Part shown: one piece after another, positions 24,266 through 30,834 of the stretch | How positions within the stretch are numbered: position 1 is the first letter of the stretch | How the letters are laid out: each line of letters opens with the position of its first letter | Source of the DNA: an uncultured Eubacteriales bacterium | Lineage (GTDB): Bacteria > Bacillota > Clostridia > Christensenellales > CAG-138 | Assembly: GCA_902761365.1 (NCBI GenBank) | Contig: CACWJZ010000022.1 | Span: forward strand, 1 to 35,055 | DNA: 35,055 nucleotides | Direction: 5' to 3' | The notes under the pieces: generated by a model | What the model was told of the DNA's origin: nothing | Seen by the model: only the letters and a program-made list of their open reading frames with translations | Database searches by the model: none | Translations under genes and position numbers: made by a program

Positions 24266-25273
24266 TTACAGGTTTTCCTTCTGCCGTCTGAGCATGACCA
24301 GGATCACCACCGGCGCTCCGAACAGGGCCGTGACGGAGCTGATGGACAGCTCCGTGGGCGCGAAGGCCGTCCGGGCGATCAGGTCACATAGAAGGCAGAA
24401 CACCGCCCCGCCCAGGAAGCAGGCGGGGATCATGACGAGGGGCTTGGCGGTCTTGAAGATGCTGCGAACGAGATGGGGCACCGCCACGCCCACGAAGGAG
24501 ATGGGGCCCGCGAAGGCCGTGACCGCGGCGGAGAGGACGCTGGACAGGAGGATCAGGGCCGCCCGGAAGGCGCGGACGTTGACGCCCATGTTCTGGGCAT
24601 AGACCTCCCCCAGCTGGTAGGCGCTGATGGGCTTGCTGAGCAGGAAGGCCGCAACCAGGGCCGGCAGGATCACCGCGGCCATGACGCCCACGTTGCTCCA
24701 GGTGATGCCAGAAAAGCTGCCCAGCGACCAGTGGTGGAGGTTGATGATGTTGGCGTCGTCGGCGAAGGTGATGACGAAGTCCGTCACGGCGGAACAGATA
24801 TAGCCGATCATGACGCCGGAGATGATGAGCAATGACATCCGCTTGACCTTGGAGGAGATCAGCAGTACGAAGCTCATGGACAGCATGGCCCCCACGAAGG
24901 AGGCCAGGATAAGGGCGATGGACCCCACGGCCACGCCCCGGGAGAGGAAGCCGATGAGGGTCAGGGACAAAACCAGCTTCGCCCCCGAGGAGATGCCCAG
25001 GATAAAGGGGCCGGCGATGGGGTTGGCAAAGAAGGTCTGCAGCAGAAAGCCAGACAGGGCCAGGGCCCCGCCCAGCAGGGCCGCGGCCAGGATGCGGGGC
25101 AGGCGGATGCTGCGGACGATGACATCGTTGTCGCCGCCCCGCCCCAGGAGGATGGACAGTATCTCCCCCGAGGACACGTGGACGCTCCCCGCGTTCACGT
25201 TCCAGACGATCAGCCCCAGCAGGGCCACCAGGAGGCCCAGAAAGCCGATCCACAGCCGCACCCGTCTATCCAT
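24266..25273 (-). CDS. FecCD/BtuC-family ABC transporter permease
   Basis: The protein is 335 residues with about ten membrane helices, the usual architecture of iron-siderophore, heme and cobalamin permeases. Motifs include RLPRILAAALLGGALALSGFLLQTFFANPIAGPFILGISSGA near the N-terminus (positions about 58-100), the cytoplasmic GPISFVGVAVPHLVR coupling helix, and a TELSISSVTALFGAPVVILVML ending. It lies two bases after the binding-protein gene and nine bases before the ATPase gene. The substrate cannot be read from sequence; B12 control suggests a corrinoid or a cobalt-containing chelate. Confidence 0.92.
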   Translation of the reverse strand: MDRRVRLWIGFLGLLVALLGLIVWNVNAGSVHVSSGEILSILLGRGGDNDVIVRSIRLPRILAAALLGGALALSGFLLQTFFANPIAGPFILGISSGAKLVLSLTLIGFLSRGVAVGSIALILASFVGAMLSMSFVLLISSKVKRMSLLIISGVMIGYICSAVTDFVITFADDANIINLHHWSLGSFSGITWSNVGVMAAVILPALVAAFLLSKPISAYQLGEVYAQNMGVNVRAFRAALILLSSVLSAAVTAFAGPISFVGVAVPHLVRSIFKTAKPLVMIPACFLGGAVFCLLCDLIARTAFAPTELSISSVTALFGAPVVILVMLRRQKENL

Positions 25274-25275
25274 GG

Positions 25276-26445
25276 TCAGTTGCCTCCCGCCGTCAGCTTA
25301 TGCAGATACGTGAGCTCCCCAGGCGCGTTTTCGTCCGTCAGCACCCGGTGCATGTCCAAAATGAGCTTGCCGAGGCCCATGGGCTCCTGGAACAGGTTTT
25401 TGCCCGTGCACCAGACGTTCCCGGTCCGGACGGCCTTGAAGTCCTTCAGAAAGGCGCTCTTTTGCAGGAGCTCCTCCAGGGTGAACAGCTCCCCGTCGAT
25501 GGTGCTGTTGTAGATGAGCAGGTCCGCGTCCTTGGCCCCGTCATAGAAGGATTCCATGGTCATGTTCACGGTGGACAGGGCGCTGCCGCTGCTAAGGTCG
25601 GGGAACACGTAATCGCCCCCCGCAAGGCTGATCATCCGGGGCACATAGTCGTCGCTCTTGCGCACGTTCACGGTGCCGGTGGCGGTGATGTAGAAGAAGG
25701 CCACGGTCTTGCCGGTTTGGGGCTGATCGAGCAACGGTTCCACCGCCTTGACCTCCCCGTCGAACAGCTTCTCCGCCTCCTCGAGCTTGCCCAGCAGGGC
25801 GCCGTAGACCTTGATCCACTCCATGCGGCCCAGGGGGTCCTCCTCGTAGCTGCTGCGCTCCACCAGCACGGGGACGCCCAGCTTCTCCAGCTGCTCCTTT
25901 ACCTCAGGGCTGTGATAGATCATGGTGGACTCGATGGCGAGGTCGCACTTCTCCGCGAAGATCAGCTCGTAGTCGGGGGCGCTGTACTTGCCCGCGAAGC
26001 GCATGGCGCCGCTACTCAGGGCGTCCTTGGCCTCCTGGATGTACCAGCCGTTGACATCCGTGCCGGAGAGGCGGATGGCGGGCACGCTGCCCAGGGCCCG
26101 GAAGAAGTCCATGGAGGAGGTGGCGGCCAGGTACATCCTGTCGAGCGGAGCGTGGAGCGGGACCACGTCAGCGTCCAGCCCCTGGGGCACCCCGGCCCCC
26201 GCGGGGACGATCAAAAACCGGCCGCTGGTGGGGATGTCCAGCAGGGTGTAGCCCTGATCGTACTCCGTCAGGGAAAACTGGGTGGCGTGCTGCAAGGGCA
26301 CCTGCCGCACCACGGAAAAGGTGCTCCAGTCGGGGCCGGCGGCTTGCGTCTGAGCCGTTTTTTCCCCGTTGCATCCCGAAAAGAGCCCCAGCACTAAGGC
26401 TCCCAGGAGCAGCAGGCAGATGATCCTTTTCGTCAGCATCTTCAT
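25276..26445 (-). CDS. ABC transporter substrate-binding lipoprotein (metal-chelate/corrinoid class)
   Basis: The protein is 389 residues. The signal peptide MKMLTKRIICLLLLGALVLG ends in lipobox LFSGC with Cys25, so it is attached to the outer face of the membrane. The mature part follows the two-lobe, single-helix-linker fold of class III binding proteins: VVPLHAPLDRMYLAATSSMDF, then CDLAIESTMI and VLVERSSYEEDPLGRMEWIKVYGALLG (the connecting segment, about 185-215), and a second lobe with LAGGDYVF. It overlaps the small lipoprotein gene by four bases and is followed by its permease and ATPase. Ligand unknown. Confidence 0.9.
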   Translation of the reverse strand: MKMLTKRIICLLLLGALVLGLFSGCNGEKTAQTQAAGPDWSTFSVVRQVPLQHATQFSLTEYDQGYTLLDIPTSGRFLIVPAGAGVPQGLDADVVPLHAPLDRMYLAATSSMDFFRALGSVPAIRLSGTDVNGWYIQEAKDALSSGAMRFAGKYSAPDYELIFAEKCDLAIESTMIYHSPEVKEQLEKLGVPVLVERSSYEEDPLGRMEWIKVYGALLGKLEEAEKLFDGEVKAVEPLLDQPQTGKTVAFFYITATGTVNVRKSDDYVPRMISLAGGDYVFPDLSSGSALSTVNMTMESFYDGAKDADLLIYNSTIDGELFTLEELLQKSAFLKDFKAVRTGNVWCTGKNLFQEPMGLGKLILDMHRVLTDENAPGELTYLHKLTAGGN

Positions 26446-26849
26446 TTGCCGGAGGCCGCCAGGGAGGCGGCGTCAAAGGTGATCGTATACTCGATCTCAT
26501 GGGGCGCGCTCATGGCCACCGTGTCCGCCACCACAGGGAGAGGTTCCTCCAGGGAAGCTACGGGCACGGTGAACGCCGAATGGCCGTCCTCGATCACGGC
26601 GTCGTAGCGGACGCCGTTCACCTTCATATAATCGTAGTTGGCGCTGCTCCAGACGAGGGTGGCCGTGATCTTGCCGTCCTGGACCGTGAGCTGCAGGGGG
26701 GAGGCGATCTTCGCCTTGCCGGTGCCGCCGTTCAGGGTGGCGGCCACGGTGTAGGTCCCGTCCGCCAGGGCCTTGGCCTTCTTCTCACAGCCCGCGGCCA
26801 GCGCCAGCAGCAGGAGCACAAGCGCGATGCAAAGCGTCTTCCTTCTCAT
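26442..26849 (-). CDS. Small lipoprotein with a DGTY/NEAT-like domain
   Basis: The protein is 135 residues. The start at 26849 (MRRKTLCIAL) is supported by AAAGGA eight bases upstream; a second ATG lies three codons earlier. Lipobox LAAGC places the lipidated cysteine at residue 21. The mature protein is a single beta-rich domain: DGTYTVAATLNGGTGKAKI, LTVQDGKITATLVWSSANYDYMKVNG, and EIEYTITFDAASL. The core pattern DGTY...LTV.DGK reappears in the C-terminal domain of the neighbouring CbiK-like protein, and the overall order of strands recalls NEAT heme-binding domains, but the YxxxY heme motif is not obvious (HEIEY instead). It probably helps pass ligand to the ABC transporter encoded just downstream; this is inference. 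Confidence 0.8.
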   Translation of the reverse strand: MRRKTLCIALVLLLLALAAGCEKKAKALADGTYTVAATLNGGTGKAKIASPLQLTVQDGKITATLVWSSANYDYMKVNGVRYDAVIEDGHSAFTVPVASLEEPLPVVADTVAMSAPHEIEYTITFDAASLAASGK

Positions 26850-26886
26850 GTGAAGCATCCTTTCTACGCAAAAACTTTTTTCTTTG

Positions 26887-26937
26887 AATACAGCTATGCG
26901 GCACGGCAGCCTGAACAGCCGCCGCGCCGCTTGTATT
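26887..26937 (-). other. Strong intercistronic hairpin between the chelatase and lipoprotein genes
   Basis: GCGGCACGGCAGC (26898-26910) pairs along all 13 positions with GCCGCCGCGCCGC (26918-26930), allowing two G-U pairs, over a 7-base loop. AATACA and TGTATT extend it outward. No U-run follows on the minus strand, so it looks more like an mRNA stability or processing element than a terminator. Confidence 0.6.
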
Positions 26938-26962
26938 GAGGGTTTGTCTGTGCCTTCCGCGC

Positions 26963-28207
26963 TTACGCCTCGGGCACGGGGTTGGTGACGATGACCTTGT
27001 GGTCGTACCACTTGCCGGCCTTGCCGATGAGGGCCAGGTCGAACTCCTCGCCGATGGCGGGCACCTCAACGTCGAAACCAAAGACCTCCTCGGTGGTGCC
27101 GTCGTCATAGGTCACGGTGTCCACCGTGGGCTGCAGCCAAACGGCGCCCTCCTTCTGGGCGTCCTCCTTGAGGCCGGGGAACAGGTTCACGATGTTCTTG
27201 GAGGTCAGGCTGATGTGAATGACCATCTTGCCGTCCTTCACGGTCAGGGTGCCCTGGCCATTCTGGGTCTCGTTCACCTTGAACATGGAGCTGTCCAGGC
27301 ACTTAAAGGTAGCCTTGTAGGTGCCGTCGGCCAGGACGGAGGCGGCGGTGTCCGCAACGGCCTCCACCTTCAGACCGTTCTCATCCATGGCGGCCTGGGC
27401 GTGGGCCACGTAGATGGCCTGGACGTCCGCAATGGAGCCCATGCCGTTGATCTGGCAGTCGATCTTCTCAAAGAGCTTGGACGCGGTGAACTGGCTCACC
27501 CAGGACTCCTCATCCTCGGGGTCGGCCATGTCGTTGTTGGCGTGATCGCCGGCCACGACCATCAGAGGCCGCAGGATGACCTTGGTGTAGCCCGCCTCGT
27601 TGACGGCTTTGATGATGTTCTCGCAGGCGGTCTCCTCGGGCTCGCCCTCCACGGTGCCGATGAACACGTTCTTGTAGCCCAGCTCATTCATCTGGGTCTG
27701 CATCTGGGAGTAGGTCACCTTCGCCACGTGGGCGGTGCCGTGGCCCATGAGCACGATGGCGGTGCCGTCCTTCTCCAGGGCATCCAGGGACTCGGCCCCG
27801 GCGGCCTTCACCGCGGCCTCCACCACGGCCTTCGCCACGGTCTCCTTGTCGGTGTTGACCTCGGCGGCGTCCTTGCCCACTTTACCCAGCAGGGGCTCGG
27901 CCACCACCACGTTCATCCTGTCGGCGTACTTCGTGACGGCCTCCACCAGCTCATCATACTCGGCGCCGTGCATGAGGTGGGTAGGCTGGATGACCAGGTT
28001 CTTGACGCCGTTGTTCACAGCCCGCTCCAGGGCCTGGTCCATGTTGTCGATGAACTCCCCGTCCCGGGCCTGGACATGGTTGATGATGATCTGGGCGGTG
28101 AAGGCCCGGCGCACGGCCCAGCCGGGGAACGCGGCTTCGAGAGCCTTCTCGATGCCGCCGATGTCCTCCGCCCGGCTGTCGTTGAAGGACGTGCCGAAGC
28201 TCACCAC
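26963..28207 (-). CDS. cbiK: CbiK-type cobaltochelatase, second tandem copy, with C-terminal DGTY/NEAT-like domain (5' end disrupted)
   Basis: CbiK inserts cobalt into sirohydrochlorin in the anaerobic pathway. The 414 residues here hold a complete CbiK domain (1-270) with QPTHLMHGAEY, the metal-site MGHGTAH (His156 and His160) and VAGDHANNDMADPEDEESW (His222). Residues about 290-410 are a beta-rich domain with DGTYKATFKCLDSSMFKV, LTVKDGKMVIHISL and KWYDHKVIV. The GTG at 28207 is only the first possible start after a four-base deletion near 28239; its sequence (VSFGTSFND) is internal to the domain and has no ribosome binding site, so the natural start is the signal-peptide gene at 29536. It is 1023 bases away from, and very similar to, the first copy. 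Whether this copy is translated on its own is doubtful. Confidence 0.82.
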   Translation of the reverse strand: MVSFGTSFNDSRAEDIGGIEKALEAAFPGWAVRRAFTAQIIINHVQARDGEFIDNMDQALERAVNNGVKNLVIQPTHLMHGAEYDELVEAVTKYADRMNVVVAEPLLGKVGKDAAEVNTDKETVAKAVVEAAVKAAGAESLDALEKDGTAIVLMGHGTAHVAKVTYSQMQTQMNELGYKNVFIGTVEGEPEETACENIIKAVNEAGYTKVILRPLMVVAGDHANNDMADPEDEESWVSQFTASKLFEKIDCQINGMGSIADVQAIYVAHAQAAMDENGLKVEAVADTAASVLADGTYKATFKCLDSSMFKVNETQNGQGTLTVKDGKMVIHISLTSKNIVNLFPGLKEDAQKEGAVWLQPTVDTVTYDDGTTEEVFGFDVEVPAIGEEFDLALIGKAGKWYDHKVIVTNPVPEA

Positions 28208-28701
28208 CAGCAGCTCGTTTTCACCGATGCCGTCCGCACAAAGTAGTCGGGATCGGCTTCTTCACCCTCGACCAGCTCCTTCTGAGCGTCGGTCAGGGCG
28301 TCCCAGGCGGCCTTGGCGGCGGCGCACTGGGCGTCGGTGTCCTCGGTCCGCTGCTGGACGTAGATGGCGTCGATCAGGGCGCCCACCCGCTTGCCGGCTT
28401 CCTCGTCGGTCTCATTGGCGGGCTTCATGGCGTAGACGGCGGCCTTGGCGTGGTCTACATAGAGCTTCTGGACGGCCTCGATCCGGCCCAGGCCCTCGAT
28501 CTGGCAGTCGATCTGTTCGAACTTGCCGGAGGCGGTGAACATGCTCAGCCAGGATTCCTCGTCCTCGGGATCGGCCATGTCGTTGTTGGCATGGTCGCCG
28601 GCGACCACCATCAGGGGCCGCAGGATGACCTTGGTGTAGCCCGCGGCGCTGACGGCCTCGATGACGGCCTCGCAGGCGGTCTCCTCGGGCTCGCCCTCCA
28701 C
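28201..28701 (-). pseudogene. Out-of-frame middle of the tandem CbiK gene
   Basis: This frame carries the second half of the first CbiK copy (EGEPEETACEAVIEA, VAGDHANNDMADPEDEESW) and then the helical linker of the second copy (ALIDAIYVQQR, WDALTDAQKELVEGE, DPDYF). It is separated from the first half by a 29-base deletion at about 28700-28710 and from the second CbiK domain by a four-base deletion at about 28239. It has no credible start of its own. Confidence 0.75.
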
Positions 28702-29536
28702 GTTCTTTCATCTGGGTCTGCATCTGGGAGTAGGTCACCTTCGCCACGTGGGCGGTGCCGTGGCCCATGAGCACGATGGCGGTGCCGTCCTTCTCCGCGG
28801 CATGGAGGCTGGAGAACCCGGCCGCCTTCACGGCCTCGGCCACCACGGCTTCCGCCACGGCCTGCTTGTCGTTGTTCACGGCGGCGGCGCTGGCGCCCAC
28901 CTTGCCCAGCAGGGGCTCAGCCACGGTCACGGTGGCGAACTTGTCCGCGTACTTGGTCACGGCCTCCACCAGCTCGTCGTACTCGGCGCCGTGCATGAGG
29001 TGGGTGGGCTGGATGACCAGGTTCTTGACGCCGTTGTTCACGGCACGCTCCAGGGCCTGGTCCATGTTGTCGATGAACTCCCCGTCCCGGGCCTGGACGT
29101 GATTGATGATGATCTGGGCGGTGAAGGCCCGGCGCACGGCCCACTCCGGGAACGCCGCTTCAAGAGCCTTCTCGATGCCGCCGATGTCCTCCGCCCGGCT
29201 GTCGTTGAAGGACGTGCCGAAGCTCACCACCAGCAGCTCGTTTTCACCGATGCCGTCCGCACGGCCAAAGTAGTCGGGATCGGCGAACTCGCCCTCGACG
29301 AGCTCCTTCTGGGCGTCAGTCAGGGCGTCCCAAGCGGCCTTGGCGGCGGCGCAGTCCGCGTCGGTGGTCTCCGTCCGCTGCTGGACGTAGATGGCGTCAA
29401 TCAGAGCGGCCACCTTGGCGGCGGCAGCCTTATCGGCCTCAGAGGGCTCCTCTCCCTCCGCCATGGCGGGCAGCGCCGTCACGCCGACCACAGCCAGCAT
29501 GACGAGGGCCAGAAACAGTGCGATCTTTCTTTTCAT
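28412..29536 (-). CDS. cbiK: Exported CbiK-type cobaltochelatase, first tandem copy (frameshifted, truncated)
   Basis: The start at 29536 has AGGAGG and follows the riboswitch leader. A cleavable signal peptide (MKRKIALFLALVMLAVVGVT..., cut after AMA at residue 26) sends the protein out of the cell. Residues about 36-90 form a helical linker with ALIDAIYVQQR and AKAAWDALTDAQKELV, resembling repeats of Gram-positive surface proteins. A CbiK domain follows from about residue 98 with FGTSFNDSR, QPTHLMHGAEYDEL and MGHGTAH (His259, His263). After TYSQMQTQMKE (residue 278) a 29-base deletion relative to the second copy shifts the frame, and the remaining 97 or so residues are Arg/Gly-rich nonsense to the stop at 28412. 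The second metal-site histidine is therefore lost from this product. If both indels were restored, the locus would encode one chain of about 868 residues with two chelatase domains. Confidence 0.8.
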   Translation of the reverse strand: MKRKIALFLALVMLAVVGVTALPAMAEGEEPSEADKAAAAKVAALIDAIYVQQRTETTDADCAAAKAAWDALTDAQKELVEGEFADPDYFGRADGIGENELLVVSFGTSFNDSRAEDIGGIEKALEAAFPEWAVRRAFTAQIIINHVQARDGEFIDNMDQALERAVNNGVKNLVIQPTHLMHGAEYDELVEAVTKYADKFATVTVAEPLLGKVGASAAAVNNDKQAVAEAVVAEAVKAAGFSSLHAAEKDGTAIVLMGHGTAHVAKVTYSQMQTQMKERGGRARGDRLRGRHRGRQRRGLHQGHPAAPDGGRRRPCQQRHGRSRGRGILAEHVHRLRQVRTDRLPDRGPGPDRGRPEALCRPRQGRRLRHEARQ

Positions 29537-29618
29537 TGGTTCCTCCTCCTGTTTTTTCTTGGGACGCCTGAGCATCCCCCGATGTATGTGATGCGTACAT
29601 CAGCAAGATCCACGGCAC

Positions 29619-29646
29619 GAAAAAAGCCCTTCGCCATGCGGCAAAG
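29619..29646 (-). terminator. Intrinsic terminator in the riboswitch leader
   Basis: On the minus strand CTTTGCC and GGCGAAG form a seven-pair stem (one G-U) with loop GCAT, followed by GGCTTTTTTC. It lies between the aptamer and the first gene, 83 bases before the start codon, and is the obvious expression platform for transcriptional attenuation by cobalamin. Confidence 0.75.
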
Positions 29647-29729
29647 AGACTGCGTGTAAAGAGCGCCCCAAGACGGGAGCATGGTACACGATCAATCCCT
29701 CGTGATCTGGAAAAACATTTTTCCGTACC

Positions 29730-29913
29730 GACAGACGGCAGGTTTCCTGGCTCGCGGCCCTTCGCCCATCGCCTTCCCGGTCTCCCAGTGGCTGCGCCCA
29801 TGGCGCTCGATGGACTCTTCCGCATACAGTGACGAGATCGCACAGGCTTCTCACCTGTTTCCCTTTTACCCTCTGCCCCCGAACCCGGCGGCAAAGGCAC
29901 CGACTGCTGTATT
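29730..29913 (-). promoter_or_regulatory. Cobalamin (B12) riboswitch
   Basis: Minus-strand features fit the adenosylcobalamin aptamer: an opening CGGTGCC near 29906, AAGGGAAACAGGTGAGAAGCC and CACTGTATGCGG in the core (about 29810-29865), GCCACTGGGAGACC, GGGAAGG, and the B12 box AGCCAGGAAACCTGCC at 29737-29752. It sits right after a strong promoter and before the chelatase gene, so it should control the whole biosynthesis/transport operon, lowering expression when cobalamin is abundant. Confidence 0.95.
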
Positions 29914-29925
29914 CAATTCTGAGAT

Positions 29926-29955
29926 ATTATATCCCTATTCTTTTATCTCTGTCAA
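29926..29955 (-). promoter_or_regulatory. Sigma-A promoter of the cobalamin operon
   Basis: On the minus strand TTGACA (29950-29955) and TATAAT (29926-29931), both exact consensus, are 18 bases apart. Transcription would begin about ten bases before the first riboswitch helix. Confidence 0.85.
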
Positions 29956-30050
29956 GCAGAAGGCTCTATATATGAAAGCGACTGACCACCTCACATGTAA
30001 AAAACAGCACGTGTTCACGACTGCGCCTCCGCCCAAAATTCCGCATATAT

Positions 30051-30083
30051 TTTACAACGCCATTACAACTTATCTGATATACT
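30051..30083 (+). promoter_or_regulatory. Operator-promoter of the two-component operon
   Basis: TTTACA (30051-30056) and ATTACA (30062-30067) are repeated with an 11-base step, and a TATACT -10 box (30078-30083) begins ten bases after the second. There is no good -35 box: the repeat takes its place, as in promoters activated by OmpR/PhoB-type regulators. The same layout occurs at 31976-31997. Confidence 0.7.
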
Positions 30084-30115
30084 GATGATCAAGAAGAGGA
30101 ACAGAGAGGGAAAAC

Positions 30116-30763
30116 ATGGCGAAGATACTGATCGTAGAGGACGAAAAGGCCATCAACGATTTGCTGAAGCTGAATCTGGAGATGGTGGGCCACCAGTGCG
30201 TGTCCGCCCTGACGGGCCGGGACGCCATCCACGCCGCGGGGGAGCAGGGATTCGACCTGATGCTCCTCGACGTGATGCTGCCGGACATGGAGGGCTTCGG
30301 GGTCATGGAGAAGGTGCGGGACGTGCCCACCATCTTCCTCACCGCCCGGGGTGCCACCACCGACAAGGTCCGGGGCTTCGGCCTGGGCGCCGACGACTAC
30401 ATCGTGAAGCCCTTCGAGGTGGCGGAGCTCCTCGCGCGGGTCCAGGCGGTCCTTCGGCGGACCCATCGGGAGGAAACGGAGTACAGCATCGACGATCTGG
30501 TCATCCGTTGGAACGCCCATGAGGTCTTCTTGCGGGGGGAGCGGGTGGACCTGACGCCCCAGGAGTTCACGCTCCTGCACATCCTCATCGAGAATCGGAA
30601 CGTGTGCCTCAGCCGGCAAAAGCTCCTTTCCGAGGCCTGGGGCACGGACTTTCTGGGCGAGAGCCGGACCGTGGACGTGCACATCCAGAAGCTCCGGCGG
30701 AAGCTGGATCTGGACGACCATATCAAGACCATCTACAAGAACGGCTACCGTTTCGAGGAATAA
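30116..30763 (+). CDS. OmpR/PhoB-family response regulator
   Basis: The protein is 215 residues. The receiver domain (1-115) has the acidic pocket Glu8-Asp9, phospho-acceptor Asp52 (LLDVMLPDMEG), Thr76 and Lys98 (VKPF). The C-terminal winged-helix domain (about 120-213) has LTPQEFTLLHIL, the recognition helix region ESRTVDVHIQKLRRKL and the final YKNGYRF wing. It is the first gene of the unit, with GAGAGGGAAAAC before the start, and is followed by its histidine kinase after a 71-base gap that contains a dispersed repeat. The direct repeats in its own promoter suggest autoregulation. Confidence 0.93.
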   Translation: MAKILIVEDEKAINDLLKLNLEMVGHQCVSALTGRDAIHAAGEQGFDLMLLDVMLPDMEGFGVMEKVRDVPTIFLTARGATTDKVRGFGLGADDYIVKPFEVAELLARVQAVLRRTHREETEYSIDDLVIRWNAHEVFLRGERVDLTPQEFTLLHILIENRNVCLSRQKLLSEAWGTDFLGESRTVDVHIQKLRRKLDLDDHIKTIYKNGYRFEE

Positions 30764-30773
30764 GCCCCCCGTT

Positions 30774-30817
30774 TGTCATCCTGAGCGAGCGAAGCGAGTC
30801 GAAGGACCTCTGAACAC
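30774..30817 (+). repeat. Dispersed repeat, copy D, between the regulator and kinase genes
   Basis: TGTCATCCTGAGCGAGCGAA...GTCGAAGGACCTCTGAACAC matches copies A-C around the GIY-YIG gene. It fills most of the gap between two genes that should be co-transcribed and leaves the kinase with only a weak ribosome binding site (AGGCAG). Confidence 0.85.
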
Positions 30818-30834
30818 AAAAAGGCAGTACACCC

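Noticed and set aside
26442-26849. Classical NEAT heme-binding protein
   Set aside because: The domain has a similar strand pattern, but I could not find the YxxxY heme-ligand motif, so only 'NEAT-like' is used.
29681-30085. Plus-strand open frame of 134 codons
   Set aside because: It is antisense to the B12 riboswitch and its promoter; no ribosome binding site and no family resemblance. The riboswitch explains the conservation.
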